DNA of 64,000 nt. Source: Bacillota bacterium (GTDB lineage Bacteria > Bacillota > Clostridia > Christensenellales > CAG-138). The notes beneath the pieces were generated by a model. The model was given only the letters and a program-made list of their open reading frames with translations. It did no database searches and had not been told where the DNA came from. The position numbers were made by a program, and so were the translations under genes. Position 1 is the first letter of the stretch. Each line of letters opens with the position of its first letter. The stretch lies in NCBI GenBank assembly GCA_023400985.1, contig JAEXEN010000008.1, forward strand, positions 6,077 through 70,076. The letters are read 5' to 3'. Shown piece by piece: positions 7,804 through 16,983 of this stretch.

Positions 7804-8379
7804 TCAAAGCGCGTCAAGCCCCGCCCTGAATGCGGCGAGGTTGAGCTCATGGAGCTTTAAAGGAAGCTCCGCTTTGACGAGCGCCTCCCAATCCACATCG
7901 GGAAGCGAAAACGCCTTTACCATTGCCCCGAGCAGCACCACGTTCATGCATTTGGCGTTGCCCAAGGATATGGCGATCTCGGCCGCGTTTACCGTATACG
8001 TCGTGAACGCCGTTTGAACGGCCTCTATGACGCCTTCGGGGTAAACCGCGGCACCCGAGGCGACCGGCATGGGCGCGATCTCGTAATCGTTCATAAGCAC
8101 CGTGCCGGAGGGCTTTAGATATTGTGCGTAGCGCAGAGCCTCCATCTTTTCAAAGGCGATCAGCGCATCCGCGCCCCCGCGCCCGATGATGGGCGAATAG
8201 ACCTTTTCGCCGAAGCGCACCTGCGTGGAAACGCTTCCCCCGCGCTGCGCCATGCCGTGCACCTCGCTCATCTTCACGTCATAGCCCGCTTGCAACAAAC
8301 CTTTTGTCAACACGCGGCTCACGAGCAATATGCCCTGCCCGCCGACGCCCACCAAGAGTATGCTTTTCGTTTCACGCAT
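7804..8379 (-). CDS. iorB: Indolepyruvate:ferredoxin oxidoreductase, beta subunit
   Basis: 191 residues. LLVGVGGQGILLVSRVL at the N-terminus and MSEVHGMAQRGGSVSTQVRF are typical of the gamma-type 2-oxoacid:ferredoxin oxidoreductase domain. It starts 12 bases after iorA ends. With IorA it forms the enzyme that oxidatively decarboxylates arylpyruvates to aryl-acetyl-CoA and reduces ferredoxin. Confidence 0.92.
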   Translation of the reverse strand: MRETKSILLVGVGGQGILLVSRVLTKGLLQAGYDVKMSEVHGMAQRGGSVSTQVRFGEKVYSPIIGRGGADALIAFEKMEALRYAQYLKPSGTVLMNDYEIAPMPVASGAAVYPEGVIEAVQTAFTTYTVNAAEIAISLGNAKCMNVVLLGAMVKAFSLPDVDWEALVKAELPLKLHELNLAAFRAGLDAL

Positions 8380-8391
8380 CGCCGCCGCCCC

Positions 8392-10140
8392 CTATTCCGT
8401 TTTTTCGATGGCCTTGAACGGGCACACCTGCAAGCATACCGTGCAACCCACGCAAAGCGTTTCGTCGATGGAGGACTTGCCCTCCTTGAAGCACACCGCG
8501 GGGCAGCCCACCTTCAGGCACATTTTACAGCTTCTGCACTTTTCGCGGTCCACCGCGCATTTGCCGAAGTTATGCTTGATCTTTTTGATGAGCACGCAGG
8601 GACGCCGCGCGATGATGGCCGCGGGCGCTTCGCTTTTTAAAGCGCCGTCCACGGCGGCTTGCATGGCGGTTAGATCCTGCGGGTCCGCGATGAACACATT
8701 CTCATAGCCCATGGCCTTCAAAACGTTTTCCGGCCGGATCAAAGGCGTGCTTTCGCCCATGAGCGTTTCGCCCGTGCCGGGGTTATCCTGATGCCCCGTC
8801 ATGGCGGTGATGGAGTTGTCCAAAATGCAGGGGATCATGTTCCCCTTGTTGTAGATGATCTCCGCGGCTCCCGTCATGCCGCTGTGGAAGAATGTGGAAT
8901 CCCCCACAACGCCGAACACTTTCTTGTTTGGCACGCCATATGCCTCGAACGCTTTTGACATGCCCATGCCCACGGAGAAACCGCCGCCCATGCACACGAC
9001 CGTGTCTATGGCGTTCAACGGGGCCGAGCCGCCCAGGGTATAGCAGCCGATGTCGCCCGTGATCACGTTATGCTTCCCCTTGCCGAGCGTATAGAAAAAG
9101 CCCCTGTGCGGACAGCCCGCACAAAGCACCGGCGGACGCAAAACGGGTGCGACTGAAACGCAATTCGTTTCCGGCTCCGTACCGAAAACCGCCTTTTTTA
9201 GTATCTCGGGATTCAGCTCGTACATGCCCGGCACGGCTTCCTTGCCGATGCATTGGATTCCGGCGGCCTTCATCTGTTCTTCCATGAAGGGTTCAAGCTC
9301 CTCCACCACATAGAGTGTTTCCACCTTCGAGGCGAAATCGCGGATAAGCTCCATGGGCAAGGGGTATGTGAAGCCGAGCTTTAAAAACGAGGTGTCCTCG
9401 GGGAAGACTTCTTTTGCGTATTGGTAGGCGATGGACGCGCTCACGACGCCCACTTTGGAGCCGCGAAGCTCCGATTTGTTCAGGGGGCTCGTGTTAGCGT
9501 ACGCTTCAAGCCTCTTGAGCTTTTCCTCAAGCATGGGGCGGTGACGCTTGGCGTTCGCGGGCGTGCATAAAAACTTCGCCGCGTCGCGCTTGTATTCTTT
9601 GTAAGGGGCCTCTGTGCGCTCGCCGAGCGTCACGACGCTTTTTGAGTGGCACACGCGCGTGGTCATGCGGAACAGCACGGGTATGTCGAACTCTTCCGAC
9701 ACCCTGAACGCCTCGATCATGAAATCCTTGCATTCCTGGCTGTCGGACGGCTCGATGAGCGCCATCTTCGCAAATTTGGCGTAATAGCGGTTATCCTGCT
9801 CGTTCTGGGAGGAGTGCATGTCGGGGTCGTCGCCCGAAACGATCACGAAGCCCGCGCCCACGCCGTTGTAGGTGGCGGTAAAGATGGGATCGGCCGCCAC
9901 GTTCACGCCCACGTGTTTCATGGCGCTCAAACTCCGCGCACCCGCGATGGACGCGCCGTAGGCGACTTCCACGGCCACCTTTTCGTTGGGCGCCCATTCG
10001 CAGTAGAGCGCATCTTTATATTGCGGCAGGTTCTCGAAAATTTCGGTGCTGGGCGTGCCCGGATAGGCCGAGCATACTTTTGCGCCGCCTTCGTATGCGC
10101 CGCGCGCCGCGGCCTCGTTGCCCGTCAAAAGCTGTTTCAT
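8392..10140 (-). CDS. iorA: Indolepyruvate:ferredoxin oxidoreductase, alpha subunit
   Basis: 582 residues from the ATG at 10140, which overlaps the stop of ptb by 4 bases. A longer reading frame exists upstream but lies inside ptb. The N-terminal domain begins MKQLLTGNEAAARGAYEGG and contains AYPGTPSTEI. The TPP-binding part has LCAGCPHRGFFYTLGKGK and GDIGCYTLGG. The C-terminus carries two ferredoxin-type 4Fe-4S motifs, CRSCKMCLKVGCP and CVGCTVCLQVCP. Length and domain order match canonical IorA. It acts on 2-oxoacids from aromatic amino acids and supplies acyl-CoA to the neighbouring Ptb and Buk. Confidence 0.94.
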   Translation of the reverse strand: MKQLLTGNEAAARGAYEGGAKVCSAYPGTPSTEIFENLPQYKDALYCEWAPNEKVAVEVAYGASIAGARSLSAMKHVGVNVAADPIFTATYNGVGAGFVIVSGDDPDMHSSQNEQDNRYYAKFAKMALIEPSDSQECKDFMIEAFRVSEEFDIPVLFRMTTRVCHSKSVVTLGERTEAPYKEYKRDAAKFLCTPANAKRHRPMLEEKLKRLEAYANTSPLNKSELRGSKVGVVSASIAYQYAKEVFPEDTSFLKLGFTYPLPMELIRDFASKVETLYVVEELEPFMEEQMKAAGIQCIGKEAVPGMYELNPEILKKAVFGTEPETNCVSVAPVLRPPVLCAGCPHRGFFYTLGKGKHNVITGDIGCYTLGGSAPLNAIDTVVCMGGGFSVGMGMSKAFEAYGVPNKKVFGVVGDSTFFHSGMTGAAEIIYNKGNMIPCILDNSITAMTGHQDNPGTGETLMGESTPLIRPENVLKAMGYENVFIADPQDLTAMQAAVDGALKSEAPAAIIARRPCVLIKKIKHNFGKCAVDREKCRSCKMCLKVGCPAVCFKEGKSSIDETLCVGCTVCLQVCPFKAIEKTE

Positions 10141-11054
10141 AGCTTGCCTCCCGTTTTCGCCGCGGCCGCCTTGCCCAAAGCCATGGAGCATAGCTTCGTT
10201 CCCGCGGTATCCGACCGCGAGGCGAGTATGATGGGAACGCTTGCGCCCATCACGACGCCCGCGGACTTTGCGTTTGCAAAATAGGTGAGCGCTTTTCCTA
10301 CGGCGTTTCCTGTTTCGTAGTTGGGGCAAAGGAGAATATCCGCCTCCCCGGCGCCCTCTTTATGAAAGTCCTTATGCGCTGAAGATTCCCTGCTTATCGC
10401 AAGGTCGAATCCTACGGGGCCGTAGACCGTCATATTGTACGACGCCCAGCGCGCGGCCATGCCGGAAAGACTTTGCGCGTCCACCGTAGATGGTATCTTT
10501 TCGCTTACGACCTCCGAGCCGCAAAGGCAGGCGGCATAGATGCGCTTATAACCGAGCGAACAAAAAAGCGCCGCCGCGTTTTCGAGGATGTCGGCTTTAT
10601 TTTCCAAATTGGGGCTCGGGTTCATGCCCCCGTCCGTCACAGCCAGAAGCTTAAAATAGGCGGGTATCTCATAGAGCATCACGTGGCTCAAAAGCCTGCC
10701 CGTACCTAGCCCCGTTTCTTTGTTGACAACGGCGCGCAAAAACTCCGAGGTGTTGAGGCCGCCCTTCATCAAAAATCCCGCGCGGCCGTCGCGCACGGCC
10801 TTCACCGCAAGTGCTGCGCAAGCCTGGTCCGTTTCGGCGTGCACGATCGCGTAAAGGGACGCGTCCTCGTTTTGCTCATGCAAAAGCGCGCGGATGCGCT
10901 CTTCGTCGCCGACGAGGAGCGAGTTTGCGATCCCCTCTTTCCGCGCGGCAATGACAGCGCTCAAGACATTTGCGTCGTGCGCCGCCGCCACGCTTACGGA
11001 AGCGGCTTTTCCCGTCTTGGCGGCCTCCAAAATGGCCTCCATGGAATGGAGCAT
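10137..11054 (-). CDS. ptb: Phosphate butyryltransferase
   Basis: 305 residues of the phosphate acetyl/butyryl transferase family. Visible features are FLMKGGLNTSEFLRAVVNKE, AVTDGGMNPSPNLENK, YGPVGFDLAIS and ILLCPNYETGNAVGKALTY. The enzyme exchanges CoA for phosphate on acyl-CoA. It lies between butyrate kinase (25 bases upstream) and iorA (4-base overlap), so its acyl-CoA may come from IorAB rather than from classic butyrate synthesis. No other butyrate pathway genes occur in the window. Confidence 0.9.
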   Translation of the reverse strand: MLHSMEAILEAAKTGKAASVSVAAAHDANVLSAVIAARKEGIANSLLVGDEERIRALLHEQNEDASLYAIVHAETDQACAALAVKAVRDGRAGFLMKGGLNTSEFLRAVVNKETGLGTGRLLSHVMLYEIPAYFKLLAVTDGGMNPSPNLENKADILENAAALFCSLGYKRIYAACLCGSEVVSEKIPSTVDAQSLSGMAARWASYNMTVYGPVGFDLAISRESSAHKDFHKEGAGEADILLCPNYETGNAVGKALTYFANAKSAGVVMGASVPIILASRSDTAGTKLCSMALGKAAAAKTGGKL

Positions 11055-11078
11055 TCTTTATCGACTCCCTTCACCTTA

Positions 11079-12137
11079 TCAATATTCGCCTACAGGCCCG
11101 CCCTTGAGCGCCTGGAGCGCGCCCATGGCGAGGCTTCGCATTTCCTCCTCGCCCGGGAGCCGCATAACGGGTGCGATCTTTTGCACATATGTCTCGATCG
11201 AATCGCAAACGCGTTCGCTGTGGGCGATACCGCCCGTTAAAACGATGGCGTCCACGTCCATTTTCAAAACCGCCGCCATAGCCCCAATGTCCTTGGCGGT
11301 CTGGTATATCATGGCGTCGAATACAAGCTTTGCCTGATGGTCGCCCGCGTCCATGCGCGCGATCACCTCTTTAAAGTCGCGCGTGCCGAGGTAGGAATAT
11401 ACGCCCGAACGGCTTTCGAGCGCGGATTTGACCTCTGCCTTCGATTTTCCTGAAAAGCAGTAGTCGATGAGCGCGGTCACGGGGAGACTGCCGCCGCGGT
11501 CCATACAAAAGCTTCCCTCGTCGCGCACGTTATAAACATCCGTGACGCGGCCGCGCTCGTGCGCCGCCACGGAAACGCCGCCGCCCATATGGACGACCAC
11601 GAGGTTCACGTCCTCATATGCCTTATGAAGCAACTCAGCCGCGCGCCGCGCCGTGCTTTTTTGGTTGAGCGCGTGGAAAAAGCTCTGCCGCTCCATACCG
11701 TTGAAGCCCGAAACACGGGCGACGTCCGTCATTTCGTCCACGGAAACGGGGTCAACGAAAAACGCGGGAAGGCCCGCCTCGTCGGCAAGCTCCTTGGCAA
11801 GGAGCGAACCCAAGTTGGAGGCATGCTGTCCGTAAGGCGGGTTTTTGACGTCCGCTATGACCTTATCCGTCACGCGGTAGGTGCCGGAGGGGATGTGCCG
11901 TAAAAGCCCGCCGCGCCCGCATACCGCGTCGAAATCCCGCATGGAATAGCCGCTTTCCTTTAAGGCCGCCTCGATGAACGTCCTGCGGTAAGGGGCTTGC
12001 CCGGCAACGGAAGAAAACCCCATCAGGCTTTCCGCGCTGTGAACGATATTTTCTTTATAGACCTCGGTCTCATCGTCGAACACCGATACCTTGGTGGAGG
12101 TCGCGCCCGGGTTGATGACCAGTACCCGCATATTCAT
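11079..12137 (-). CDS. buk: Butyrate kinase
   Basis: 352 residues of the ASKHA acetate/butyrate kinase family. The N-terminal phosphate-binding loop is RVLVINPGATSTKVSVFDD, the second motif is VVVHMGGGVSVAAHERGRV, and VLTGGIAHSERV lies near the C-terminus. It makes ATP from an acyl-phosphate. First gene of the minus-strand operon; ATG 12137 or ATG 12131 could be the start. The neighbouring genes suggest that the substrate may be an aryl-acetyl or branched acyl phosphate. Confidence 0.92.
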   Translation of the reverse strand: MNMRVLVINPGATSTKVSVFDDETEVYKENIVHSAESLMGFSSVAGQAPYRRTFIEAALKESGYSMRDFDAVCGRGGLLRHIPSGTYRVTDKVIADVKNPPYGQHASNLGSLLAKELADEAGLPAFFVDPVSVDEMTDVARVSGFNGMERQSFFHALNQKSTARRAAELLHKAYEDVNLVVVHMGGGVSVAAHERGRVTDVYNVRDEGSFCMDRGGSLPVTALIDYCFSGKSKAEVKSALESRSGVYSYLGTRDFKEVIARMDAGDHQAKLVFDAMIYQTAKDIGAMAAVLKMDVDAIVLTGGIAHSERVCDSIETYVQKIAPVMRLPGEEEMRSLAMGALQALKGGPVGEY

Positions 12138-12193
12138 ACCTCGTTGTGCATTTTTAACCGAAAAGACACGAAAGATGCTTTTTTGATGTTCCC

Positions 12194-12222
12194 ATTATAA
12201 TACGTTCCGCCCTCGTTGTCGC
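12194..12222 (-). promoter_or_regulatory. Probable promoter of the buk-ptb-iorAB operon
   Basis: On the minus strand a perfect TATAAT (12194-12199) lies 17 bases after GCGACA (12217-12222), a partial match to TTGACA. It is 57 bases upstream of buk. Further upstream, cggacaatttcggac contains a short direct repeat that might be a binding site. Confidence 0.45.
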
Positions 12223-12296
12223 GCCGCTTTCGCAACTTATATTATATATAGGCGTTTCGGACAATTTCGGACGAGCCGTGCATAAAAAAAGGTTCC

Positions 12297-12325
12297 TTTC
12301 ACCATGCTTTTTGCCATGCTATAAT
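12297..12325 (+). promoter_or_regulatory. Promoter of the phosphodiesterase-type gene
   Basis: TTTCAC (12297-12302), a 17-base spacer and a perfect TATAAT (12320-12325). It is followed by a strong ribosome site (gggagg) and the ATG at 12350. Confidence 0.55.
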
Positions 12326-12349
12326 AGAATGAAAGCAAGGGAGGGTTCC

Positions 12350-13450
12350 ATGCGTTATCCGGACTATGAAAACGGCATTTTGAACGTCGTCTGCTCGCTC
12401 CAAAAGCATTTGGGGCTCAACGCCCGCCACAAAAGCCTGGCGCTTTGCGATGCGGTATTGGATAAGGGATATAAAAACGCGGTGTTTATGGTGTTCGACG
12501 GCCTCGGCGCGGACGCGCTAAAGCACCATTTGCCGCCCGAAAGCTTTTTAAGGCGGCATGTCGCCGCGGAAATTTCCTCCGTGTTCCCGTCCACCACCAC
12601 CGCTGCCATGACTGCGCTCTACAGCGGGCTTTCCCCCGCGGAGCATGGCTGGCTTGGATGGAGCCTGTATTTTGAAGAAGTAAATGCTCTCGCAGATATT
12701 TTTCCCAATACGCTCACCGGCGAGCCCGACGAAAAACAGGCGGCTGAATATCATCTTGCCACCCGCCATATGCCGTTTGAAAACGCATTTGAGCAGGCTG
12801 TAAAGGCCGGCTTTGAGGCGCATGAGATATCCCCGTTCGGCGACTGCCGCGTGGAAACGCTGGATGAAATGTTTGCCGTACTTGAAAAATATTGCGTGAA
12901 AGACGGCAAAAAGGTACTCATGACCTATTGGCCCGAGCCGGATCACCTTATGCACGAGACGGGCTGTAAAAGCGGGCAGGTGAGCGCGATCGTACGCGAT
13001 ATCGACGCGCGCGTAAAAAGCTTTTGCGAAAAGCTCACCGATTCGGCGGTGTTTTTGACCGCCGACCACGGGCATTTGGACGTAAGCTATTTTACGCTTA
13101 CCGACTATCCGGATATCCTCGACATGCTCTATCGCCCCGTCGCTATCGAGTCGCGCGCGGCCGCGTTTTTTGTGAAACCGGCGTGCGTGGAGGCGTTTCC
13201 CGCCGCGTTCAAGGCGCATTTCGGGGATAAGTTCTTGCTCTTCACTAAGGAGGAAGCCATCAAGCGGCAGCTTTTCGGCCCCGGCACGCCGCATCCGCGC
13301 TTTGAAGGTTTTTTGGGCGAGTACCTCGCCGCGGCCACGGCAGACTATGCTTTTCGTCAAAACGAGCTTTTTCCGCAATTCGCTTCCATGCACGCGGGGC
13401 TTACCGACGAGGAAATGCTCGTGCCGCTCGTGATCATAGAAAAGCCGTAA
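12350..13450 (+). CDS. Alkaline phosphatase superfamily / phosphodiesterase-type hydrolase
   Basis: 366 residues from ATG 12350, chosen over an upstream in-frame ATG because gggagg precedes it. The fold is shown by VFMVFDGLGADAL (first metal Asp), SVFPSTTTAAMTALYSG (nucleophile Thr region), and FLTADHGHLDVSYF (metal-binding Asp and His). Such enzymes (type I phosphodiesterase/nucleotide pyrophosphatase) cleave phosphodiesters or phosphomonoesters. No signal peptide is seen, so it is probably cytoplasmic. The substrate is unknown. Confidence 0.8.
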   Translation: MRYPDYENGILNVVCSLQKHLGLNARHKSLALCDAVLDKGYKNAVFMVFDGLGADALKHHLPPESFLRRHVAAEISSVFPSTTTAAMTALYSGLSPAEHGWLGWSLYFEEVNALADIFPNTLTGEPDEKQAAEYHLATRHMPFENAFEQAVKAGFEAHEISPFGDCRVETLDEMFAVLEKYCVKDGKKVLMTYWPEPDHLMHETGCKSGQVSAIVRDIDARVKSFCEKLTDSAVFLTADHGHLDVSYFTLTDYPDILDMLYRPVAIESRAAAFFVKPACVEAFPAAFKAHFGDKFLLFTKEEAIKRQLFGPGTPHPRFEGFLGEYLAAATADYAFRQNELFPQFASMHAGLTDEEMLVPLVIIEKP

Positions 13451-13504
13451 TCGTAATTAATGAAAGGCAAGGACCCAATTCCTCTTGCTTTAAGGAGAAA
13501 CGAC

Positions 13505-15655
13505 ATGGAAACCGTACCGCAGATACTTTCCCGCGAGTTCAAACAAAACCTTCTTCATGTGGAAAACGTGATCAAGCTTATAGGCGACGGCAACACGATC
13601 CCCTTCATCGCCCGCTATCGCAAGGAGATGACGGGCGCTATGGACGACCAGCTTTTGAGGGAGCTTGCCGACCGCCTCGAATACCTCAACAATTTGCAGA
13701 CGCGGCGCGACGAGGTCAAATCTTCCATTGCCGCGCAGGAAAAGCTGACGGACGAGCTCAGTTTGCAGATCGACGCCGCGAAAACGCTTGCCGAGGTGGA
13801 GGATATCTACCGCCCGTATAAGCCCAAGCGCCGCACCCGCGCCATGATCGCGCGCGAAAAGGGCTTGGAGCCGCTTGCGGATGCGATATTTTTGCAGGAG
13901 CGGCAGGGCAAAAGCCCGGAAGAGCTTGCGCTCCCATTCGTGGACGCCGAAAAAGGCGTAGCGTCCGCAGAGGACGCGTTGGGCGGCGCGCGCGATATCT
14001 TGGCCGAAAACTTTTCCGACGACGCGCATATCCGCGCCCGTCTTCGTACACTTGCGCAGGAGAGCGGCGTGCTCCGCTCGTCCTCCGTCAAGGCGCAGGA
14101 AAGCGTGTACATGCTCTACTATAACTACGAGGAGCCCTTAAAGCGTATACAGGCGCACCGCGTGCTCGCAATTAACCGCGGCGAGAAAGAGGGCTTTTTG
14201 AAGGTGGAGCTCGATATACCGCGCGGCGACGCGCTCTACATGCTCCGCTCGGCGCTTTTAAAGGGAGAATCCCCCTGCGCGCGTGAGGTGGAGCTTGCCA
14301 TGGAGGACGGATACGACAGGCTTTTGTTCCCTTCGCTTTCGCGGGAGCTTCGAAACGACCTCACTGAGGCCGCAAACGAACAGGCGATCAAAACGTTTTC
14401 GAAAAACCTGCAGCCGCTTCTCATGCAGGCGCCCATCAAAAACAAAGTGGTGCTCGGCTTCGATCCCGCGTTTCGGACGGGCTGCAAGCTCGCCGTGGTG
14501 GACGGTACCGGCAAGGTGCTCGAAACGGGCGTGATTTACCCCACGCCGCCGCACCTGAGGATCGCGGAAGCGGAGCAGGTATTGAAGTCTCTCATCAAAA
14601 AGCATCGCATTACCGTGATCGCCATCGGCAATGGCACGGCCTCGCGTGAGTCGGAAAAATTCGTGGCGGAGGTCATATCGGGCATGCAGGGCATAGGGTA
14701 TGTGATCGTGAATGAGGCGGGCGCGTCGGTCTACTCGGCGTCCAAGCTCGGCGCGAAGGAATTTCCGGATTTCGACGTTTCTTTAAGAAGCGCCGTTTCC
14801 ATCGCGCGGCGTTTGCAGGACCCGCTTGCGGAGCTTGTGAAGATAGACCCCAAAAGCATAGGCGTGGGGCAGTACCAGCACGACATGCCGCAAGCGAGAC
14901 TTGACGGCGCGCTGGTCGGCGTGGTGGAATCCTGCGTGAACGCGGTGGGCGTGGACCTCAACACTGCCTCCGCGCCTCTATTGAGCCGCGTTTCAGGCAT
15001 CGGCGCGAGCGTGGCGCAAAATATCGTGACGTACCGCGAGCAAAACGGCGCGTTCAGGGCGCGCAAAGAGGTTTTGAAAGTAGCAAAGCTCGGCGAACGC
15101 ACCTATGTGCAGTGCGCGGGCTTTTTGCGCGTGCCCGAAAGCCGCGAGATACTCGATAACACCGGCGTGCACCCGGAATCCTGCGAGGCGGCGAAAAATC
15201 TTTTAAAGCTGTGCGGTTATACAGAGGAGGACGTGCGCCTCGGGCGGTTGACCGATCTCAAGGCGCGCGTGAAGGAGATGGGCGGGGCGGAGGTGGCGAA
15301 GAGCCTGAACGTGGGCGTACTGACGTTGAACGACATCATCGCGGAGCTACAAAAGCCTGGCCGCGACCCGCGCGACGAGCTGCCCACGCCGGTTTTACGA
15401 AGCGACGTGATGGAGCTGGAGGACCTCGCCGTCGGTATGGAGCTCAACGGCACCGTCAGGAACGTGGCTGATTTTGGCGCGTTCGTGGATATCGGCGTGC
15501 ATCAGGACGGGCTTGTGCACATTTCCGAGCTTTCCGATTCCTACGTGCGCAATCCCTCGGATGTGGTCAAGCCCGGGGATATCGTGAAGGTGCGTGTGCT
15601 TGGGGTGGATTTAAAGAAGAAGAGAATATCGCTGAGCATGAAGAAAAAATTATAA
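13505..15655 (+). CDS. tex: Tex family transcription accessory protein
   Basis: 716 residues from ATG 13505, preceded by aaggag. Domain order is canonical: N-terminal helical Tex domain with FIARYRKEMTGAMDD, a YqgF/RuvX-like domain with VLGFDPAFRTGCKLAVVDG, two helix-hairpin-helix segments around LLSRVSGIGASVAQNI, and a C-terminal S1 RNA-binding domain with VADFGAFVDIGVHQDGLVHI. Tex binds nucleic acids and influences transcription and RNA turnover. Its length is normal. Confidence 0.95.
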   Translation: METVPQILSREFKQNLLHVENVIKLIGDGNTIPFIARYRKEMTGAMDDQLLRELADRLEYLNNLQTRRDEVKSSIAAQEKLTDELSLQIDAAKTLAEVEDIYRPYKPKRRTRAMIAREKGLEPLADAIFLQERQGKSPEELALPFVDAEKGVASAEDALGGARDILAENFSDDAHIRARLRTLAQESGVLRSSSVKAQESVYMLYYNYEEPLKRIQAHRVLAINRGEKEGFLKVELDIPRGDALYMLRSALLKGESPCAREVELAMEDGYDRLLFPSLSRELRNDLTEAANEQAIKTFSKNLQPLLMQAPIKNKVVLGFDPAFRTGCKLAVVDGTGKVLETGVIYPTPPHLRIAEAEQVLKSLIKKHRITVIAIGNGTASRESEKFVAEVISGMQGIGYVIVNEAGASVYSASKLGAKEFPDFDVSLRSAVSIARRLQDPLAELVKIDPKSIGVGQYQHDMPQARLDGALVGVVESCVNAVGVDLNTASAPLLSRVSGIGASVAQNIVTYREQNGAFRARKEVLKVAKLGERTYVQCAGFLRVPESREILDNTGVHPESCEAAKNLLKLCGYTEEDVRLGRLTDLKARVKEMGGAEVAKSLNVGVLTLNDIIAELQKPGRDPRDELPTPVLRSDVMELEDLAVGMELNGTVRNVADFGAFVDIGVHQDGLVHISELSDSYVRNPSDVVKPGDIVKVRVLGVDLKKKRISLSMKKKL

Positions 15656-15657
15656 TC

Positions 15658-15703
15658 AAGCGTATGAGGGGTTCGGATCGAAATCCGAACCCCTCATACG
15701 CTT
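15658..15703 (+). terminator. Terminator hairpin of tex
   Basis: A perfect 21-bp stem (15658-15678 with 15683-15703) with a 4-base loop cgaa, starting 3 bases after the tex stop. The next gene on the opposite strand ends at 15728, so it may act both ways. There is only a weak T-tract. Confidence 0.75.
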
Positions 15704-15727
15704 GTATTGCATTAAGCTTACATGAAC

Positions 15728-16357
15728 TTACAGCCTTCTGTCCAGATCCCGCTTTTTGCCCCCGTTTGCTTTGATTAGCTGACTCCATCCCATTTCGGCT
15801 GCAATTTTATACAGGGCCCTCGGAAAAGCGACCGAGGTGTAGATGTCGTCCGCGGACGCATGCGCGTTTACCGCGTCCGCAAGCTTCAAATAGGCGCTTT
15901 CCAATGTGCTTTTGGGGCCTTTTCCGAGCGGCACGGCTTTCATAAACGCCAACGCGCCGCCCCCGCCGAGACCTGCGCCCATACCCCATACAAACCCCGC
16001 TTTGCCGCACCAGTTTTTTAAAATTGCCAGTGCGTTTCGGTTTTGTCTGCCCTCGTAAAAGCCCGAATTGACGATGCCGTACACATGCGTATCCTCGCTC
16101 CCGATGCGGGCTTGTTCCAATTGGCGAAGGCAGGAAATCAGATGCGAGGGGATGCCGTCCACATAAAGCGGAAAGGAAAAAATCCATGCCCGGCAACCCC
16201 TGAGACCTTTTATTTCCTCCTCCGTAACGGACGGCTTATTGAAGGTAAAATCCATTAGGGTATTTCCGTCGTTTAGCAGGGCCTTTAAGTCATGCAGAAG
16301 GGCTTCGCTTGCGCTTTCCGCTTTTTTGGGACTTGCATTGATCAGCGCGATGTTCAT
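15728..16357 (-). CDS. Flavodoxin-fold / FMN reductase-like protein
   Basis: 209 residues. It begins MNIALINASPKKAESAS, a flavodoxin-fold phosphate-binding loop; AWIFSFPLYVDGIPSHLI and YGIVNSGFYEGRQN match the FMN-binding loops. Its start overlaps the stop of the next flavodoxin-fold gene by 4 bases, so the two are translationally coupled and may form a two-component flavoprotein. Electron donor and acceptor are unknown. Confidence 0.75.
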   Translation of the reverse strand: MNIALINASPKKAESASEALLHDLKALLNDGNTLMDFTFNKPSVTEEEIKGLRGCRAWIFSFPLYVDGIPSHLISCLRQLEQARIGSEDTHVYGIVNSGFYEGRQNRNALAILKNWCGKAGFVWGMGAGLGGGGALAFMKAVPLGKGPKSTLESAYLKLADAVNAHASADDIYTSVAFPRALYKIAAEMGWSQLIKANGGKKRDLDRRL

Positions 16358-16842
16358 TTCAACGCCCCCCTTGCTTCTTCCGCCGTGCCGAAAAACAAAA
16401 TTTTATCCACTTGGGCGTCAAAGTTCAATGCGTTTGCCATAAGTAAGCTTTGGGCCGTTTCCTTTTCGGCTTCCGTAATATTTTCGCCATAGAAATACGC
16501 GGATAGATCTATCCGGTTCAAGTACCTTCGCTTATGGTGCATTTCCCCGTTCCGCATCACAAAATGGGGCGAGATATAGGAAATGGACCTGTCGAGTACG
16601 TTTTTCACAAAAGGGCTGAAACCGCCGTATGTGCATCGACTGACAAGGATCAACTCGCTGCATTTGCCAAGAAGCTCTCCCGTGGTTTCGTATCCGTCCT
16701 TGATCACGCATCGCCCCGGCGTCTTTACCCAGCAGCCGAAGCAGCCGATGCATGGACGTATGGTCCCGTCATCCGTTATCACCCTCAGTTCGGCCGTTTG
16801 TTCTGCCGCCGGCTCTTTTATATCCGTGATCATCAGCCGCAT
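16354..16842 (-). CDS. Flavodoxin family protein with CxxC motif
   Basis: 162 residues. The block IRPCIGCFGCWVKTPGRC carries four cysteines, as in iron-sulfur flavoproteins and related NADPH-dependent FMN reductases. RCTYGGFSPFVKNVLDRSI is the flavin-contacting segment, and YFYGENITEAEKE is a typical C-terminal block. The N-terminal phosphate loop is poorly conserved. It is the upstream partner of the second flavodoxin-fold protein. Confidence 0.75.
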   Translation of the reverse strand: MRLMITDIKEPAAEQTAELRVITDDGTIRPCIGCFGCWVKTPGRCVIKDGYETTGELLGKCSELILVSRCTYGGFSPFVKNVLDRSISYISPHFVMRNGEMHHKRRYLNRIDLSAYFYGENITEAEKETAQSLLMANALNFDAQVDKILFFGTAEEARGALK

Positions 16843-16913
16843 GGAAACCGCCCTCCAAATTCATCTTCGATTTGACTTTTATTATATCGGAATAGGGAAA
16901 GGAAAGAAAGAAC

Positions 16914-16956
16914 CGGACCGGGGCCCGCAGCGCATCCCGCCGCGGGCCCCGGTCCG
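16914..16956 (-). terminator. Terminator of cysK
   Basis: A perfect 15-bp GC-rich stem (16914-16928 with 16942-16956). On the minus strand it follows the cysK stop by about 28 bases and is followed by a pyrimidine-rich, T-containing stretch. Confidence 0.7.
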
Positions 16957-16983
16957 ACGATAGACGGTATAGGTGAGAGGAGG

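Noticed and set aside
12548..13393. A 281-codon open frame on the minus strand
   Set aside because: Antisense to the phosphodiesterase-type gene; no motif or start signal.
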